Below are positions 9,897 to 18,977 of a stretch of 64,000 bases of DNA, piece after piece (the first letter of the stretch is position 1; the number at the start of each line of letters is the position of its first letter). The position numbers and the translations under genes are program-made. The DNA is taken from assembly GCA_028284285.1 (NCBI GenBank), contig JANQSA010000085.1, positions 62,001 through 126,000 of the forward strand, read 5' to 3'. This stretch comes from Croceivirga sp. (GTDB lineage: Bacteria > Bacteroidota > Bacteroidia > Flavobacteriales > Flavobacteriaceae). Below the pieces are notes generated by a model, which was not told the DNA's origin, did no database searches, and saw only the letters and a program-made list of their open reading frames with translations.

Positions 9897-10982
9897 TTAT
9901 TGTAGTTTTACTTCCTGGCCATCCAGCAGGGTTTGTAATCCTGCAACGGCAATTTTTTGCCCGGCAGACAACCCTTTGGTAACCTCAAAGCCTTCTGCCG
10001 AAAGGTCGCCAACGGTTATGGAGTGCTTCTTTACCGTAGCCACCTCTCCGTTGTCCTCTACTAAAAACACAAAACGGCCATCACTATCTTCTCCTACTGC
10101 GTTGGCAGGCACCACGAGTACGTTATTATTCACTTCCTGATCTCCAAAATCAAAGGTTACGTTCGCTGCCATTCCACTTTTAATTGCATCGCTGGGATTG
10201 GTAACTACCACTCGAACAGGATAGGTAGCGGTATTGGCATCCACCGCCGGGGCCACCTCAGTTACTTTCCCCTTGAAGGTCTCATCCGTCAAGGCTGAAA
10301 AGGTTACTTCGACATCCATATCCGGACTCACCCTATTGATCACACTTTCCGGGATACCCAAGGAAATCTCCATGTCTGTACCGGAGTTGAGGACCGCTAC
10401 GGCCTGCCCGGCTTGTACATTCTCGTCCACCTCAGCCGATATAGAAGCAATGGTACCCTCTTCCGGTGCATAGATATAGCCGTACTGGATCTGTTCGGCC
10501 TGAATATCTACCCCTCTTTTTGCGGATTCATAACTTTCTTCTGCAGTTTTAAAAGAGTTCTTTGCTGCCTCAAAATCGCTAAGGGAAGAACTCCCTTTTT
10601 CGTACAGGGCGCGAACACGATTCAAACTGAGTTTTGCCGTATTCATCTGGGAAGCAGCACTGTTTAAGGTGGTGACGGCCTGTTCATAGGATAAACGGGA
10701 GGCTACGTTATCCAGGCGGGCTAAAAGCTGCCGTTTCTTCACCTTTTGTCCCAGTTTCATATCAAACACTACAATGATCCCGGAACTCCTGAAACTAAGG
10801 TTAATGATTTTATCCGTTTGAGCCGTCCCACTAAAAGTGCGCACCTTTTCCCCACCCAGAAATCCTACTTCCTGAAATTTTACCGGTCGCAAAACCTTTG
10901 TTGTGGCTTCCTCTTTCCCCCCACAACTACACAACAAAATAGTTAGGACCATTGTTCCCCAAAGTGCATTGTTATATTTCAT
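9897..10982 (-). CDS. RND efflux periplasmic adaptor (membrane fusion protein)
   Basis: A 361-aa HlyD/AcrA-type adaptor that bridges the RND pump and the outer-membrane protein. It has a lipoprotein signal (Cys in LLCSCGG), a biotinyl-lipoyl-like half (near residue 65, repeated near 175), a helical hairpin (about 95-165) and the beta-barrel and membrane-proximal domains. It sits between the TolC-like gene and the pump gene with 20 bp on each side, so the three-part exporter is encoded in order. Confidence 0.93.
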   Translation of the reverse strand: MKYNNALWGTMVLTILLCSCGGKEEATTKVLRPVKFQEVGFLGGEKVRTFSGTAQTDKIINLSFRSSGIIVVFDMKLGQKVKKRQLLARLDNVASRLSYEQAVTTLNSAASQMNTAKLSLNRVRALYEKGSSSLSDFEAAKNSFKTAEESYESAKRGVDIQAEQIQYGYIYAPEEGTIASISAEVDENVQAGQAVAVLNSGTDMEISLGIPESVINRVSPDMDVEVTFSALTDETFKGKVTEVAPAVDANTATYPVRVVVTNPSDAIKSGMAANVTFDFGDQEVNNNVLVVPANAVGEDSDGRFVFLVEDNGEVATVKKHSITVGDLSAEGFEVTKGLSAGQKIAVAGLQTLLDGQEVKLQ

Positions 10983-11002
10983 TTTCTACGGTTTTCAGTT
11001 AT

Positions 11003-13354
11003 TTAATTTCTGGTGTTCATATATTCAAAAAAGCGTTGGCGGAAGGCATCATTTTCCACCTCAGATTTGAGCAGGAAATAATAGCCCAGGGAACGTTCTA
11101 ATTCCAGGGAGCTGATCAGAAAATTATACACCGCATTCACCCGGGCCAACTGCGCATTCAAATAGTTGTTCTGTGCGTCCAGCAATTGTACAATGTTTAC
11201 GGCGCCATTGGAATACAGTGACCGGGTCAATTCCAGCGCCTCTATTGCCGTCTCTTCAGATATTCCGGAAAGTTCAATGTTCGAGACCTGATTGATCAAA
11301 TTCAGGACCCCGTTGCGCACATTGGCATCTATGGCCAACTCCGTATTGTCCTTATTGATCTCCAATTGATCCCGTTGGATGGTGGCAATCTGTTTGTTGA
11401 TGTTATTGGTGTTCTGATTAAAAATAGGCAGTGAAAGACTTAGCGAGGCATTATAGCTGTTGTCTACCAATCCGAATCCTAAATTGGGAGGAACCGTACT
11501 CCCTGCCCCACTTCTGTTAAAGACGCTGTTATAACTTCCCTGCAGCGCGACCGTAGGTACCAAACGACCGGAACCACTTAAGCGGATATTGCGTTCCACC
11601 GCCTCAATATTATAATCCAGCGATTTCAGTTCAGGGGCATTTCGAAAGGCTTCTTCCGTTAAAAACCCGATAAAGGGTTCCCGTAACTTGGGGTCATCTA
11701 AAAATTTCCTGAGCTCATTATAATTGTACCGTTCAAAAACGCCCTGGTCCAATTCTACCTCTTCCACATCAATCTGGGTATCCAGGGGGTTGTTCAGCAC
11801 CTGATTCAGTATAATAAAGCCTTGCTCCAGTTGATTAACGGCCTCTATTAAGGATTGCTGGTTCTGCGCCATCTCACTTCGAAAACGCAGCATGTCCGAT
11901 TTCCCCGACTGTCCCGCCTCAAAATTCTGTTCGGCAATCTTCATATTGGTTTGGGTAAGGTTCAGGTTCCGAAGTTGAATTGAAGTATTGGCCTTTAAGA
12001 TAAGTATGTTAAAATACGCCGTGGTCGCGTCTAATATGGCGTCCAGTTGGGAGGCGTTAAAATTTTCTTCCTGTGCTTTTTGCAATTTCTTCTGAATGGT
12101 GATATTGGCACTGGCCGCCTCAGAATACAATGTCTGATTTAAAGTGATCGCACCGGCCGTAGAAAACTCGGGGTTTTGTCCGTTACTTATTTCCGCCAGA
12201 TCCGGATCTACGTAGGTTCCTGAACCTGATGCGGTAAGGTTGGGCAAATAGTTGCTCCAGGCGGTGCGGACATCCTGTTCGGTGAGGTCCACATCCTTTT
12301 GGTTGGACTGTAAGGACAAATTCCGTTCTAAGGTTTCCTCAATAACATTTAAGAGATTATACCGTTTCTCTGCCCGTACGTTCCTCGGATTCCCTACAAA
12401 ATCCGTTTCATTGACCAAACTGTATTTTATAGGAATATCTATGGCATCGGCCGTATTGAAATTTAGGGTTAAGCGCGGGGTATATTCAATATACACATCC
12501 AATTCGGAAAGTTTAGCCCCGGAAACATAGGCTTCCACTGTCAAGGCAATGCGCCTGAAAAATTGATCCAGGTCATCACTGGATCGTGTTGTAGCGTACA
12601 TACCATCCTCTACATCATCCGGGCCATTCATGCTAAACGAAGGCAATTTTTTATCAATAAAAGCCTGGGCCAGTCGCCGGTTCTCTTCCCGGCTCAGGAA
12701 AAAACCACCAGCCATATATACCGCATCAATATTGTCCAGGTTATTACTAATATCGGAGGTAGAAGTGAACGGTATAAGCCTATAATCCACCTGTAGTTCT
12801 GCTGCGATTTTATCAAAGGTCTGTCTTACGGGCAGGATATCGATCAAGGGGGTTTCCATAGCCACCCCAAGGTTTTGAAAATTGGTCAACTCCTTAAACT
12901 TTTTAAGGTCCTCCCGAAACGATTCCGATGCGATCAGATAGGTAAAATTCTCAATGCCCGAGCTTTTTTTATTGAGATCTATGTTATTAAAATCCCGATT
13001 GACCGCTCCAAAGAGAATGGTGGGTTTTGCATGGGTAGCTCGTTGACTAATGATTTGATTGTTGATCACACCAAAGGCCAAAATCAGGTCAATGTTGTCA
13101 TCCGCAATCAACTGATTATAGTTCTGTTCTGCAGTTTCGAGATTGAAACCGCTGAATAACAGGCCTTGCTCCGGAAAAACAATGGTAGCATCTTCCCCTA
13201 CTACGGCCTGGACTTCATTCGTTAGTTGGTCAAATAACGGAGCCAATTTGGGGGATCCGCTCTCTGCAAGTACCCCAATAGAGTAGGTTGGCTTGTTTTG
13301 GGCAACTACAAAAACAGTGATTAGCAGAAATAACCACAAGAGGTGTTTTTTCAT
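11003..13354 (-). CDS. TolC-family outer-membrane protein with N-terminal substrate-binding-like domain
   Basis: A 783-aa secreted protein, far longer than the usual 420-480 aa of TolC proteins. After the signal peptide (about 1-19) there is an alpha/beta region (about 22-310) that reads like the ABC_sub_bind type of periplasmic binding protein (start YSIGVLAESGSP, later ILAFG, TILFGAVNRD and AVYMAGG). From about residue 325 to the end it follows the outer-membrane efflux protein (OEP) pattern of long amphipathic helices, with LLNVIEETLERN beginning the first repeat. It is first in the operon with the adaptor and pump. The fusion frame is continuous. The ligand and role of the extra domain are unknown. 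Confidence 0.86.
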   Translation of the reverse strand: MKKHLLWLFLLITVFVVAQNKPTYSIGVLAESGSPKLAPLFDQLTNEVQAVVGEDATIVFPEQGLLFSGFNLETAEQNYNQLIADDNIDLILAFGVINNQIISQRATHAKPTILFGAVNRDFNNIDLNKKSSGIENFTYLIASESFREDLKKFKELTNFQNLGVAMETPLIDILPVRQTFDKIAAELQVDYRLIPFTSTSDISNNLDNIDAVYMAGGFFLSREENRRLAQAFIDKKLPSFSMNGPDDVEDGMYATTRSSDDLDQFFRRIALTVEAYVSGAKLSELDVYIEYTPRLTLNFNTADAIDIPIKYSLVNETDFVGNPRNVRAEKRYNLLNVIEETLERNLSLQSNQKDVDLTEQDVRTAWSNYLPNLTASGSGTYVDPDLAEISNGQNPEFSTAGAITLNQTLYSEAASANITIQKKLQKAQEENFNASQLDAILDATTAYFNILILKANTSIQLRNLNLTQTNMKIAEQNFEAGQSGKSDMLRFRSEMAQNQQSLIEAVNQLEQGFIILNQVLNNPLDTQIDVEEVELDQGVFERYNYNELRKFLDDPKLREPFIGFLTEEAFRNAPELKSLDYNIEAVERNIRLSGSGRLVPTVALQGSYNSVFNRSGAGSTVPPNLGFGLVDNSYNASLSLSLPIFNQNTNNINKQIATIQRDQLEINKDNTELAIDANVRNGVLNLINQVSNIELSGISEETAIEALELTRSLYSNGAVNIVQLLDAQNNYLNAQLARVNAVYNFLISSLELERSLGYYFLLKSEVENDAFRQRFFEYMNTRN

Positions 13355-13634
13355 AGGTTAGTGTTTAGATCAGTCCCTAGCTTGTGTATTTTAAGAAAAG
13401 GATGTTGGATTGACTTAACCCGACCGGCGAAAATTAACAAAAAAAAAGGTCCACCCCTTTAACTTCTTTAAAATACTTGAATTTTTCAGGATTTGTTTAA
13501 TCATTTCAGTTTTATTCCTATGGCGCATTGCAATTTCCCTAGACAAAATAAAAGCGTTTACCTCTTTCCGAGATAAGGTGAAGACGAAGAATCGTGGGTT
13601 CCCTTCTCCTTTAAATGAGGTCAGCAGAGGGGCT

Positions 13635-14876
13635 TTATTTCAACTGCAGTCGATGTATTAATTTTTCCACGGTCAACCCCTGTACGATGATGGAAAAAAT
13701 AACCATACAATAGGTCACCACCAAAAACAGATCCCGGTGCATCGCCTCTGTAAGCCCTAGCGCCAACGCGATGGAAATAGCGCCCCGGAGGCCACCCCAG
13801 GTCATGATCAGGGTAGTATTGGGAACAAAATCCAATCGTTTTTGAAAGAGCTGGACAGGACCTACCAAAGAAAGGTAGCGGCAAAGTAATCCCAGGGGGA
13901 TGGCCAATAGCCCCGCGTAAATATATTGGGGTTTGAACTCCAGCACCAGCATCTCCATCCCGATAAGCACGAACAGAATGGTGTTTAGCAAAATATCGAT
14001 AAGCTCCCAAAACTTATCCACATAGTCTTCCGTGAGTTTGGACATGGCCCGTTCCCGGGTCTTACTGCCTCCGATATACAATCCTGCCACCACCATAGCC
14101 AGAGGCGCAGAAACATGAAGTTGTGTAGCCACAATGGTACCGGTCATCACCGTAGCCAAAGTAATGATCACCTCAATATTGTAATCATCAATTTTTTTAA
14201 GGAAATAATAGGTGAGCCATCCCAGCACCAGGCCGAGCAGTAGTCCGCCAAAAACCTCAACGGCAAATAATTCCAATATGCTCACCAGAGAGAAACCGGA
14301 ACCATCGCCATTGGCCAGACCAAAAATGGTTAAAAACACCACTACGCCCACACCGTCATTAAAAAGGGACTCGCCTACAATTTTGATCTCCAGTTTTTTT
14401 GGCGCCCCTACTTTTTTCAGAATCCCCAATACGGCAATCGGATCGGTTGGTGAGATCAAAGCGCCAAACAGCAGGCAATACATATATTGTACCTCAAGAC
14501 CTATCCAATTAAATACGTAATACACACTGGTGCCTATCAGGAAGGTGGAAACCAATACCCCAAAAGTGGCAAAGACCAGTACCGGCCATCGTTGTTCCTT
14601 CAGTTGTTTCAGATCGGTATGCAATGCTCCGGCAAAGAGGAGAAAGCTCAGCATGATATCCAGCAACACTACTTTAAAGTCGATCTTGGAAATGATAAAA
14701 CGTTCTGCCTTAAGCAGGGTATCATCCACAAAACTCAAGGCAAATACCCCAAGGGTGAAGAGTATGGTGATCAAGGTAAGCCCAATGGTATTGGGCAATT
14801 TAATATAGCGTACGTTCAGGTATCCAAAAACGGCAGAAATAAACACCAGGATACCGGTAATGAGAAAGTAGTCCAT
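13635..14876 (-). CDS. Na+/H+ (cation/proton) antiporter, CPA1 family
   Basis: A 413-aa protein with about 12 hydrophobic segments. It contains SPTDPIAVLGIL and GESLFNDGVGVVVF, the CPA1/NhaP signatures carrying the Asp residues of the ion-binding site. It exchanges cytoplasmic Na+ (or K+) for external protons, as expected in a salt-adapted organism. There is no C-terminal regulatory domain. It is monocistronic, 280 bp from the tolC-like gene and about 100 bp from the next lipoprotein. TTGTTA and TAACAA form a small inverted repeat about 35 bp upstream of the start. Confidence 0.92.
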   Translation of the reverse strand: MDYFLITGILVFISAVFGYLNVRYIKLPNTIGLTLITILFTLGVFALSFVDDTLLKAERFIISKIDFKVVLLDIMLSFLLFAGALHTDLKQLKEQRWPVLVFATFGVLVSTFLIGTSVYYVFNWIGLEVQYMYCLLFGALISPTDPIAVLGILKKVGAPKKLEIKIVGESLFNDGVGVVVFLTIFGLANGDGSGFSLVSILELFAVEVFGGLLLGLVLGWLTYYFLKKIDDYNIEVIITLATVMTGTIVATQLHVSAPLAMVVAGLYIGGSKTRERAMSKLTEDYVDKFWELIDILLNTILFVLIGMEMLVLEFKPQYIYAGLLAIPLGLLCRYLSLVGPVQLFQKRLDFVPNTTLIMTWGGLRGAISIALALGLTEAMHRDLFLVVTYCMVIFSIIVQGLTVEKLIHRLQLK

Positions 14877-14980
14877 TGTGGTAACAAAGCGGGAAGATAT
14901 TCTTTTTTTAACTTGTTAGCCAGTTAACAATAAAGAATTAATACAACGCTAATGACCTGGCTATTGGTTTACCAGATTTC

Positions 14981-15724
14981 TCAGGGAAACATAAAAGAGA
15001 CCTCATTGCTCGCAATCTCATTAAGATTTGGGAAAATGCGCCTCCCAAGGTTTGGATCGTCATATGCGTTACTAAAAAAAGCATCTCCATAGACACGAAC
15101 ATAAATTGTAGTTCCCGATTGGAAACCCGAACCTGACAGACTTGCCATATTAACGGTTACCTGGTCAAAGTCGGACCGGATCTCAATTACATCAGAAAAA
15201 CTGGTAAAAACCGTACTGCTGACCGTGGATTCATCATGGTAAAACAACCGAATGTATCTTGGATTACTATTATTTGCGGCAGGTGTGGTAGAAAAATCAA
15301 AAACCAGGTCTTCCCCCGATACCGTCACGGACAAGTCTGAAATTTCTGTAGTAGAAACCTGGCCCAAAGAGGGGATATTGGTTATGTTGGTAACAGCCGG
15401 ATTGTTGTGGGCCAATTCAAAACGTTTAAAGGTTCCGTAGCCCGATTTACGATATTCCAGGGTATAGGTTCCAAAAGTAACTTGAGAAAGTACAAAATCT
15501 CCATCATCATTTGTCAAATCCGATATTAGGGGGTTTGAACCTTCTATGGAGACGGTCATACCGTCATTAGTTAATTGATTTGTTAAGTCGTCATAAAGGA
15601 TAACAGCTCCCCGAATATCCGAAGCGTTTATAGAATCAGGCCTTGTCTCGCCGTCATCATCGCTGCAACAAACAAGAACTATTACAAGAACAAAACAGAG
15701 GATAAATACAGAATTTCTTTTCAT
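14981..15724 (-). CDS. Surface lipoprotein with carboxypeptidase-regulatory-like domain
   Basis: A 247-aa protein with a lipoprotein signal ending in VCCSDDDGE; the Asp-rich stretch after the Cys resembles the lipoprotein surface-export signal of Bacteroidota. Residues about 35-115 form an Ig-like carboxypeptidase-regulatory-like repeat (RGAVILYD, then LISDLTNDDGDFVLSQV and YTLEYRKSGYGTF). The remainder is beta-rich and ends in a second possible Ig-like unit. No catalytic motif is seen. Function unknown; binding or scaffolding is plausible. Confidence 0.75.
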   Translation of the reverse strand: MKRNSVFILCFVLVIVLVCCSDDDGETRPDSINASDIRGAVILYDDLTNQLTNDGMTVSIEGSNPLISDLTNDDGDFVLSQVTFGTYTLEYRKSGYGTFKRFELAHNNPAVTNITNIPSLGQVSTTEISDLSVTVSGEDLVFDFSTTPAANNSNPRYIRLFYHDESTVSSTVFTSFSDVIEIRSDFDQVTVNMASLSGSGFQSGTTIYVRVYGDAFFSNAYDDPNLGRRIFPNLNEIASNEVSFMFP

Positions 15725-16372
15725 AATAGAGCAGGTTTAGGTAAAAAACGGGAGAGCTATTACGATAAATATAGGAAAAAACCTACTAATAGTAGCTTTC
15801 GGGTTGTTAAATCAGCCTTATGTTTGTCCAAATCGCTGCACAAAGTCTTTCTTGCCTGTCTTTGGCAAGAACTTCGCACCTATCGCTTTTCCTTGTTGTT
15901 GTGAAGTGACATTTCCCCGTAATCCATAGGCTGATAAACCTCTGATGGGCACTTCACAGAGCAGGAAAGTCATTTCGAACATCCCGATGGCTATCGGGAG
16001 TGAGAAATCTGTTCCTTTCATTTTCTTTGCTGTGTCTTCCTCTCGCTATGCTCGTCGTAGACAAAAGAAAATGAAACAAAAGAAAGGACACTTTTTGGAG
16101 AGGTATTTTTATCCCGAATTCTCGAGACAAAACCAGTGTCAAGCTTCTGAATCAACTCCAAGGTTTCGTCGATTCTTAACGAAGCCTGACACCTATACTG
16201 CCCAAAAAGCAAAGACTTAGATCATCTCTGGAAGAACCTTATCTTCCGAAGATACGTTAAAGCTGTCTCCCGTTGTGCGGAGTTTTACTTGCCTGCCTGC
16301 GACAGAACTTCCTCTTTACCACAAGAAAGCTTGCCTGCTGCAAGCAGGGATTCGTGCGGTAGCGGAGGTCGA
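15725..16372. repeat. Non-coding stretch rich in inverted repeats
   Basis: No convincing gene. At least five separate inverted repeats lie within 450 bp: TCTTGCC/GGCAAGA (15850-15870); GTGAAGTG/CACTTCAC (15901-15957); TCCCGAT/ATCGGGA (15983-16000); a perfect 13-bp pair TTTCATTTTCTTT/AAAGAAAATGAAA (16016-16028 and 16064-16076); and an imperfect palindrome at 16136-16192 with GTGTCA-GCTTC-GAATC paired to GATTC-GAAGC-TGACAC. TATCTTC/GAAGATA (16240-16254) forms a further near-palindrome. Short frames through the region have no gene-like character. This resembles the dispersed intergenic repeats of marine flavobacteria, but I recall that only in general terms. Confidence 0.7.
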
Positions 16373-17581
16373 TCATGGTCGGCTTACCACCGTAGTCCTG
16401 ACATTGAGCGCTACGGTATTGAATATGTCTTCAATGGGGTTGAGATCATCCACAAGATCATCAATCATGGCCCGGTTGAGGTCGTACTTTGGAGTAAACA
16501 GGATGTTTACGTCGTAATCCCCCGGTACGGCCCCATCAGCATTAACGGTGACCGACACGCTCCCTTCTTCCCCCGGCCTGATAAACCCTGCCTGTATTGC
16601 GCTGGACATTCCCAGGAAAGCGTCGAATATATTTTCTTTGGTATCGTCCGTTGCATTATTGCCATAATCACTTGCACTGATACCATGCCGGACCGGATGA
16701 TTGCCCCTGTTTACCCACTTGAACCGGAAAGTTCGGGTTTCTCCTTGTATTACATCGGCGGTTGAAACCTCATTTTCCTCCAATTCAATGGGGTCTTCCA
16801 CGTCCACAATTACCCGATATCGGATGTGCGCTTCCGATGTATTGACGGATAGCTCAAGCTCATTCCTATCCCTGAACGAAAGAAAGTCATAATCGCAAAT
16901 AAAATCGATACTAAGATCCGTTTCCGGGTACCTGCTAAAATCATTGTCCCCTTGCCTGTATTGCAGTTCCCCACCTTCAACTTCTATGGAAGGCACAAGA
17001 TCGGTCAGATCTGTTCCATTAGGAACCAGTATGAAAATCGCATTGAAATTCATTGCCGGGTACTCCACTATCCGCTGTGCTTCAATATCTGACGGTAAGT
17101 CGGCATTTTTGTCCTTTTCAAATCGAAACCCCGTAATCTTTGGTTCCTCTTTAGGAAGGGGATCCTCTTGTATGACGGATACACGATAGCTGATATTCCT
17201 ATCCGGGTCTTCCAGGGAAGTAATGGTGTACGTAATTACGTTCCCCGCTCCAAAGGACTGTACTGATCCAACCACCGGGGAAATCTCAAATTTGGCCGTA
17301 TCAAAATTGACCGAGGCCAGGCTCAGTTCAAAAGTGTCAAATGTGGCCGGAATGGTAATAATGATCTCCCCGGGTGTTCTTTGTGCTCCGTTGACGATTT
17401 CGGGTTGACGCAATTGGATCTCGACATAGGCGACTTCGGACAACTGAAAATCGGTCAGGTTGGCGGCCGTCATATCTACTTCAATCGGGTCATAGGTTTC
17501 CGGATCCTGATCGTTACCGGAATCACACCCTAAAAACAGTCCTATGGTTAAGAAAAAACCTATTGTAAAAACACTCTTCAT
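16373..17581 (-). CDS. Putative surface lipoprotein of unknown function
   Basis: A 402-aa protein from ATG 17581, chosen because it begins a lipoprotein signal peptide (KSVFTIGFFLTIGLFLGCDSG). An in-frame start at 17677 would bury that signal. The acidic residues after the Cys resemble a surface-export signal. The rest is beta-rich, apparently several Ig-like units of about 90 residues (EEPKITGF near 120 starts one, DPIELEENEV near 255 another), and the last unit has a conserved-looking NRGNHPVRHG loop. No enzyme motif is visible. The gene ends where the inverted-repeat region begins. Confidence 0.7.
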   Translation of the reverse strand: MKSVFTIGFFLTIGLFLGCDSGNDQDPETYDPIEVDMTAANLTDFQLSEVAYVEIQLRQPEIVNGAQRTPGEIIITIPATFDTFELSLASVNFDTAKFEISPVVGSVQSFGAGNVITYTITSLEDPDRNISYRVSVIQEDPLPKEEPKITGFRFEKDKNADLPSDIEAQRIVEYPAMNFNAIFILVPNGTDLTDLVPSIEVEGGELQYRQGDNDFSRYPETDLSIDFICDYDFLSFRDRNELELSVNTSEAHIRYRVIVDVEDPIELEENEVSTADVIQGETRTFRFKWVNRGNHPVRHGISASDYGNNATDDTKENIFDAFLGMSSAIQAGFIRPGEEGSVSVTVNADGAVPGDYDVNILFTPKYDLNRAMIDDLVDDLNPIEDIFNTVALNVRTTVVSRP

Positions 17582-17892
17582 ACTATTGGACTTTTGTCTA
17601 CATAAAAATAGAAGCCAAAAAGTGCAAAAAGTCTGACAAAAATCAAGATCCATTCTGAGGGCTTTATTTTTTAACATATGTTAAGGAAGAGTTGCCCCTG
17701 GTGGTAACTGTTGAGTTACATCAAGAATTTCATTATACGGTATTGCTGTTTTCATGCCTCTGATTAAAAGAAGGTACAAACTCCAGTTACTGTTTGTATT
17801 ATCAGACACCGTATACCATTACATCATAGAAAATAACCATTTGATAATGATTTCTTATTCATTAGTTGTAAGAATTATCAGTTATTACCAAC
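17582..17892. promoter_or_regulatory. Divergent intergenic region with palindromes and a nested inverted repeat
   Basis: This 311-bp gap separates a minus-strand lipoprotein gene from a plus-strand EEP gene. It contains the perfect palindrome TTAACATATGTTAA (17671-17684) and a nested set of inverted repeats at 17734-17815: TATACGGT/ACCGTATA outside, CTGAT/ATCAG in the middle, TACAAAC/GTTTGTA inside. A further pair TGATAAT/ATTATCA (17842-17848 and 17874-17880) lies just before the EEP start. No TAnnTTTG element was found on either strand. Confidence 0.5.
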
Positions 17893-18900
17893 ATGCGAAT
17901 AGCCACCTTTAATATTGAAAATCTTGATGATGCTCCCGTAGCGCCGGAACGTGCTGATAAAGATCCCAGCTTTGAAGAAAGGGCGGCCATTCTTCGGCCA
18001 CAATTACAACGATTAAAGGCCGACATTTTGTGTTTGCAAGAGGTCAATGGCCAAAATATTGATAACGAACCCAGGCAATTGAGGGCTTTGAAGGCATTGC
18101 TTAAAGGGACCCTTTATGAAAACTATCGTATCCAGTCTACTCACCTCAAGGGGAAAAAAGATGTGGAACGATTTCGTAATCTGGTCACCTTAATACATCC
18201 TACCTTTCAATTTGAAGGTGATGTACGGGAGATCCTGAATGACTTTGTGGATAAACCAGCGTACAAATATGCTACCGGTACAAACAAGGGGGTAATTAAG
18301 GACATTGGCTGGAACAGGCCATTGCTTTACTCAATAGTTAAATTACCCGGCGATCAGAAATTACATATAATCAATGCTCATTTTAAATCCAAAAACCCAA
18401 CGGATATACCGGGCGAGGGTGAGGTGGATTTCAAATGGAATTCGGTGGCAGGTTGGACGGAAGGATTTTTTATTTCTTCACTAAAACGTGTTGGTCAGGC
18501 TCTGGAGACCAGAATTTTTATTGATTCGTTATTCAATGCGAATCCAAACGCCAATATTGTTATCTGTGGCGATATTAACGCCAATACTAACGAAGTGCCC
18601 ATGCAGGCTTTAATGGGGGAGGTAGAAGACACGGGCAACCCTGCCCTGAACAACCGAACCATGCATCCTCTTGAACACACGGTACCGGAATCTTCTCGTT
18701 TTACGCTTTATCACCACGGCCGCAAGAACCTGCTGGATCATCTTCTTGTGAGCCAGAATATGTTGGCCGCCTATCAGACCAGTGAGATACATAATGAAAT
18801 TGTGCGAGACGAATCCAGAGCTTTCGCGTATGATGTAAAGTTTCCCTCTTCCGATCACGCGCCAATCATTGCTCAATTTGATGATAGTTTGTTGAGATAG
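17893..18900 (+). CDS. Endonuclease/exonuclease/phosphatase family protein
   Basis: A 335-aa metal-dependent phosphohydrolase of the EEP (DNase I-like) superfamily. Visible motifs are ATFNIENL at the start (metal-site Asn), LCLQEVNG (catalytic Glu), INAHFKS, GDINANTNE and SSDHAPI near the end (the His of the catalytic Asp-His pair). There is no signal peptide, so it is probably cytoplasmic. The substrate could be nucleic acid or a phosphoester. It stands 77 bp before the AsmA-like gene in the same direction, and the two may be cotranscribed. Confidence 0.88.
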   Translation: MRIATFNIENLDDAPVAPERADKDPSFEERAAILRPQLQRLKADILCLQEVNGQNIDNEPRQLRALKALLKGTLYENYRIQSTHLKGKKDVERFRNLVTLIHPTFQFEGDVREILNDFVDKPAYKYATGTNKGVIKDIGWNRPLLYSIVKLPGDQKLHIINAHFKSKNPTDIPGEGEVDFKWNSVAGWTEGFFISSLKRVGQALETRIFIDSLFNANPNANIVICGDINANTNEVPMQALMGEVEDTGNPALNNRTMHPLEHTVPESSRFTLYHHGRKNLLDHLLVSQNMLAAYQTSEIHNEIVRDESRAFAYDVKFPSSDHAPIIAQFDDSLLR

Positions 18901-18977
18901 ATAATGCTATAAATTCTGAATACTATATTCCTAAATTTACATTGTCATGATCTGTTATTCCAATTACCAATCGCTAC

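Noticed and set aside
15818-16220. Small open frames on both strands in the inverted-repeat region
   Set aside because: They read through palindromic repeats and give low-complexity translations; no start context or conserved domain supports them.
17842-17880. Fur box before the EEP gene
   Set aside because: TGATAAT/ATTATCA resembles iron boxes, but the downstream genes have no iron link and there is no promoter match; recorded only as an inverted repeat.
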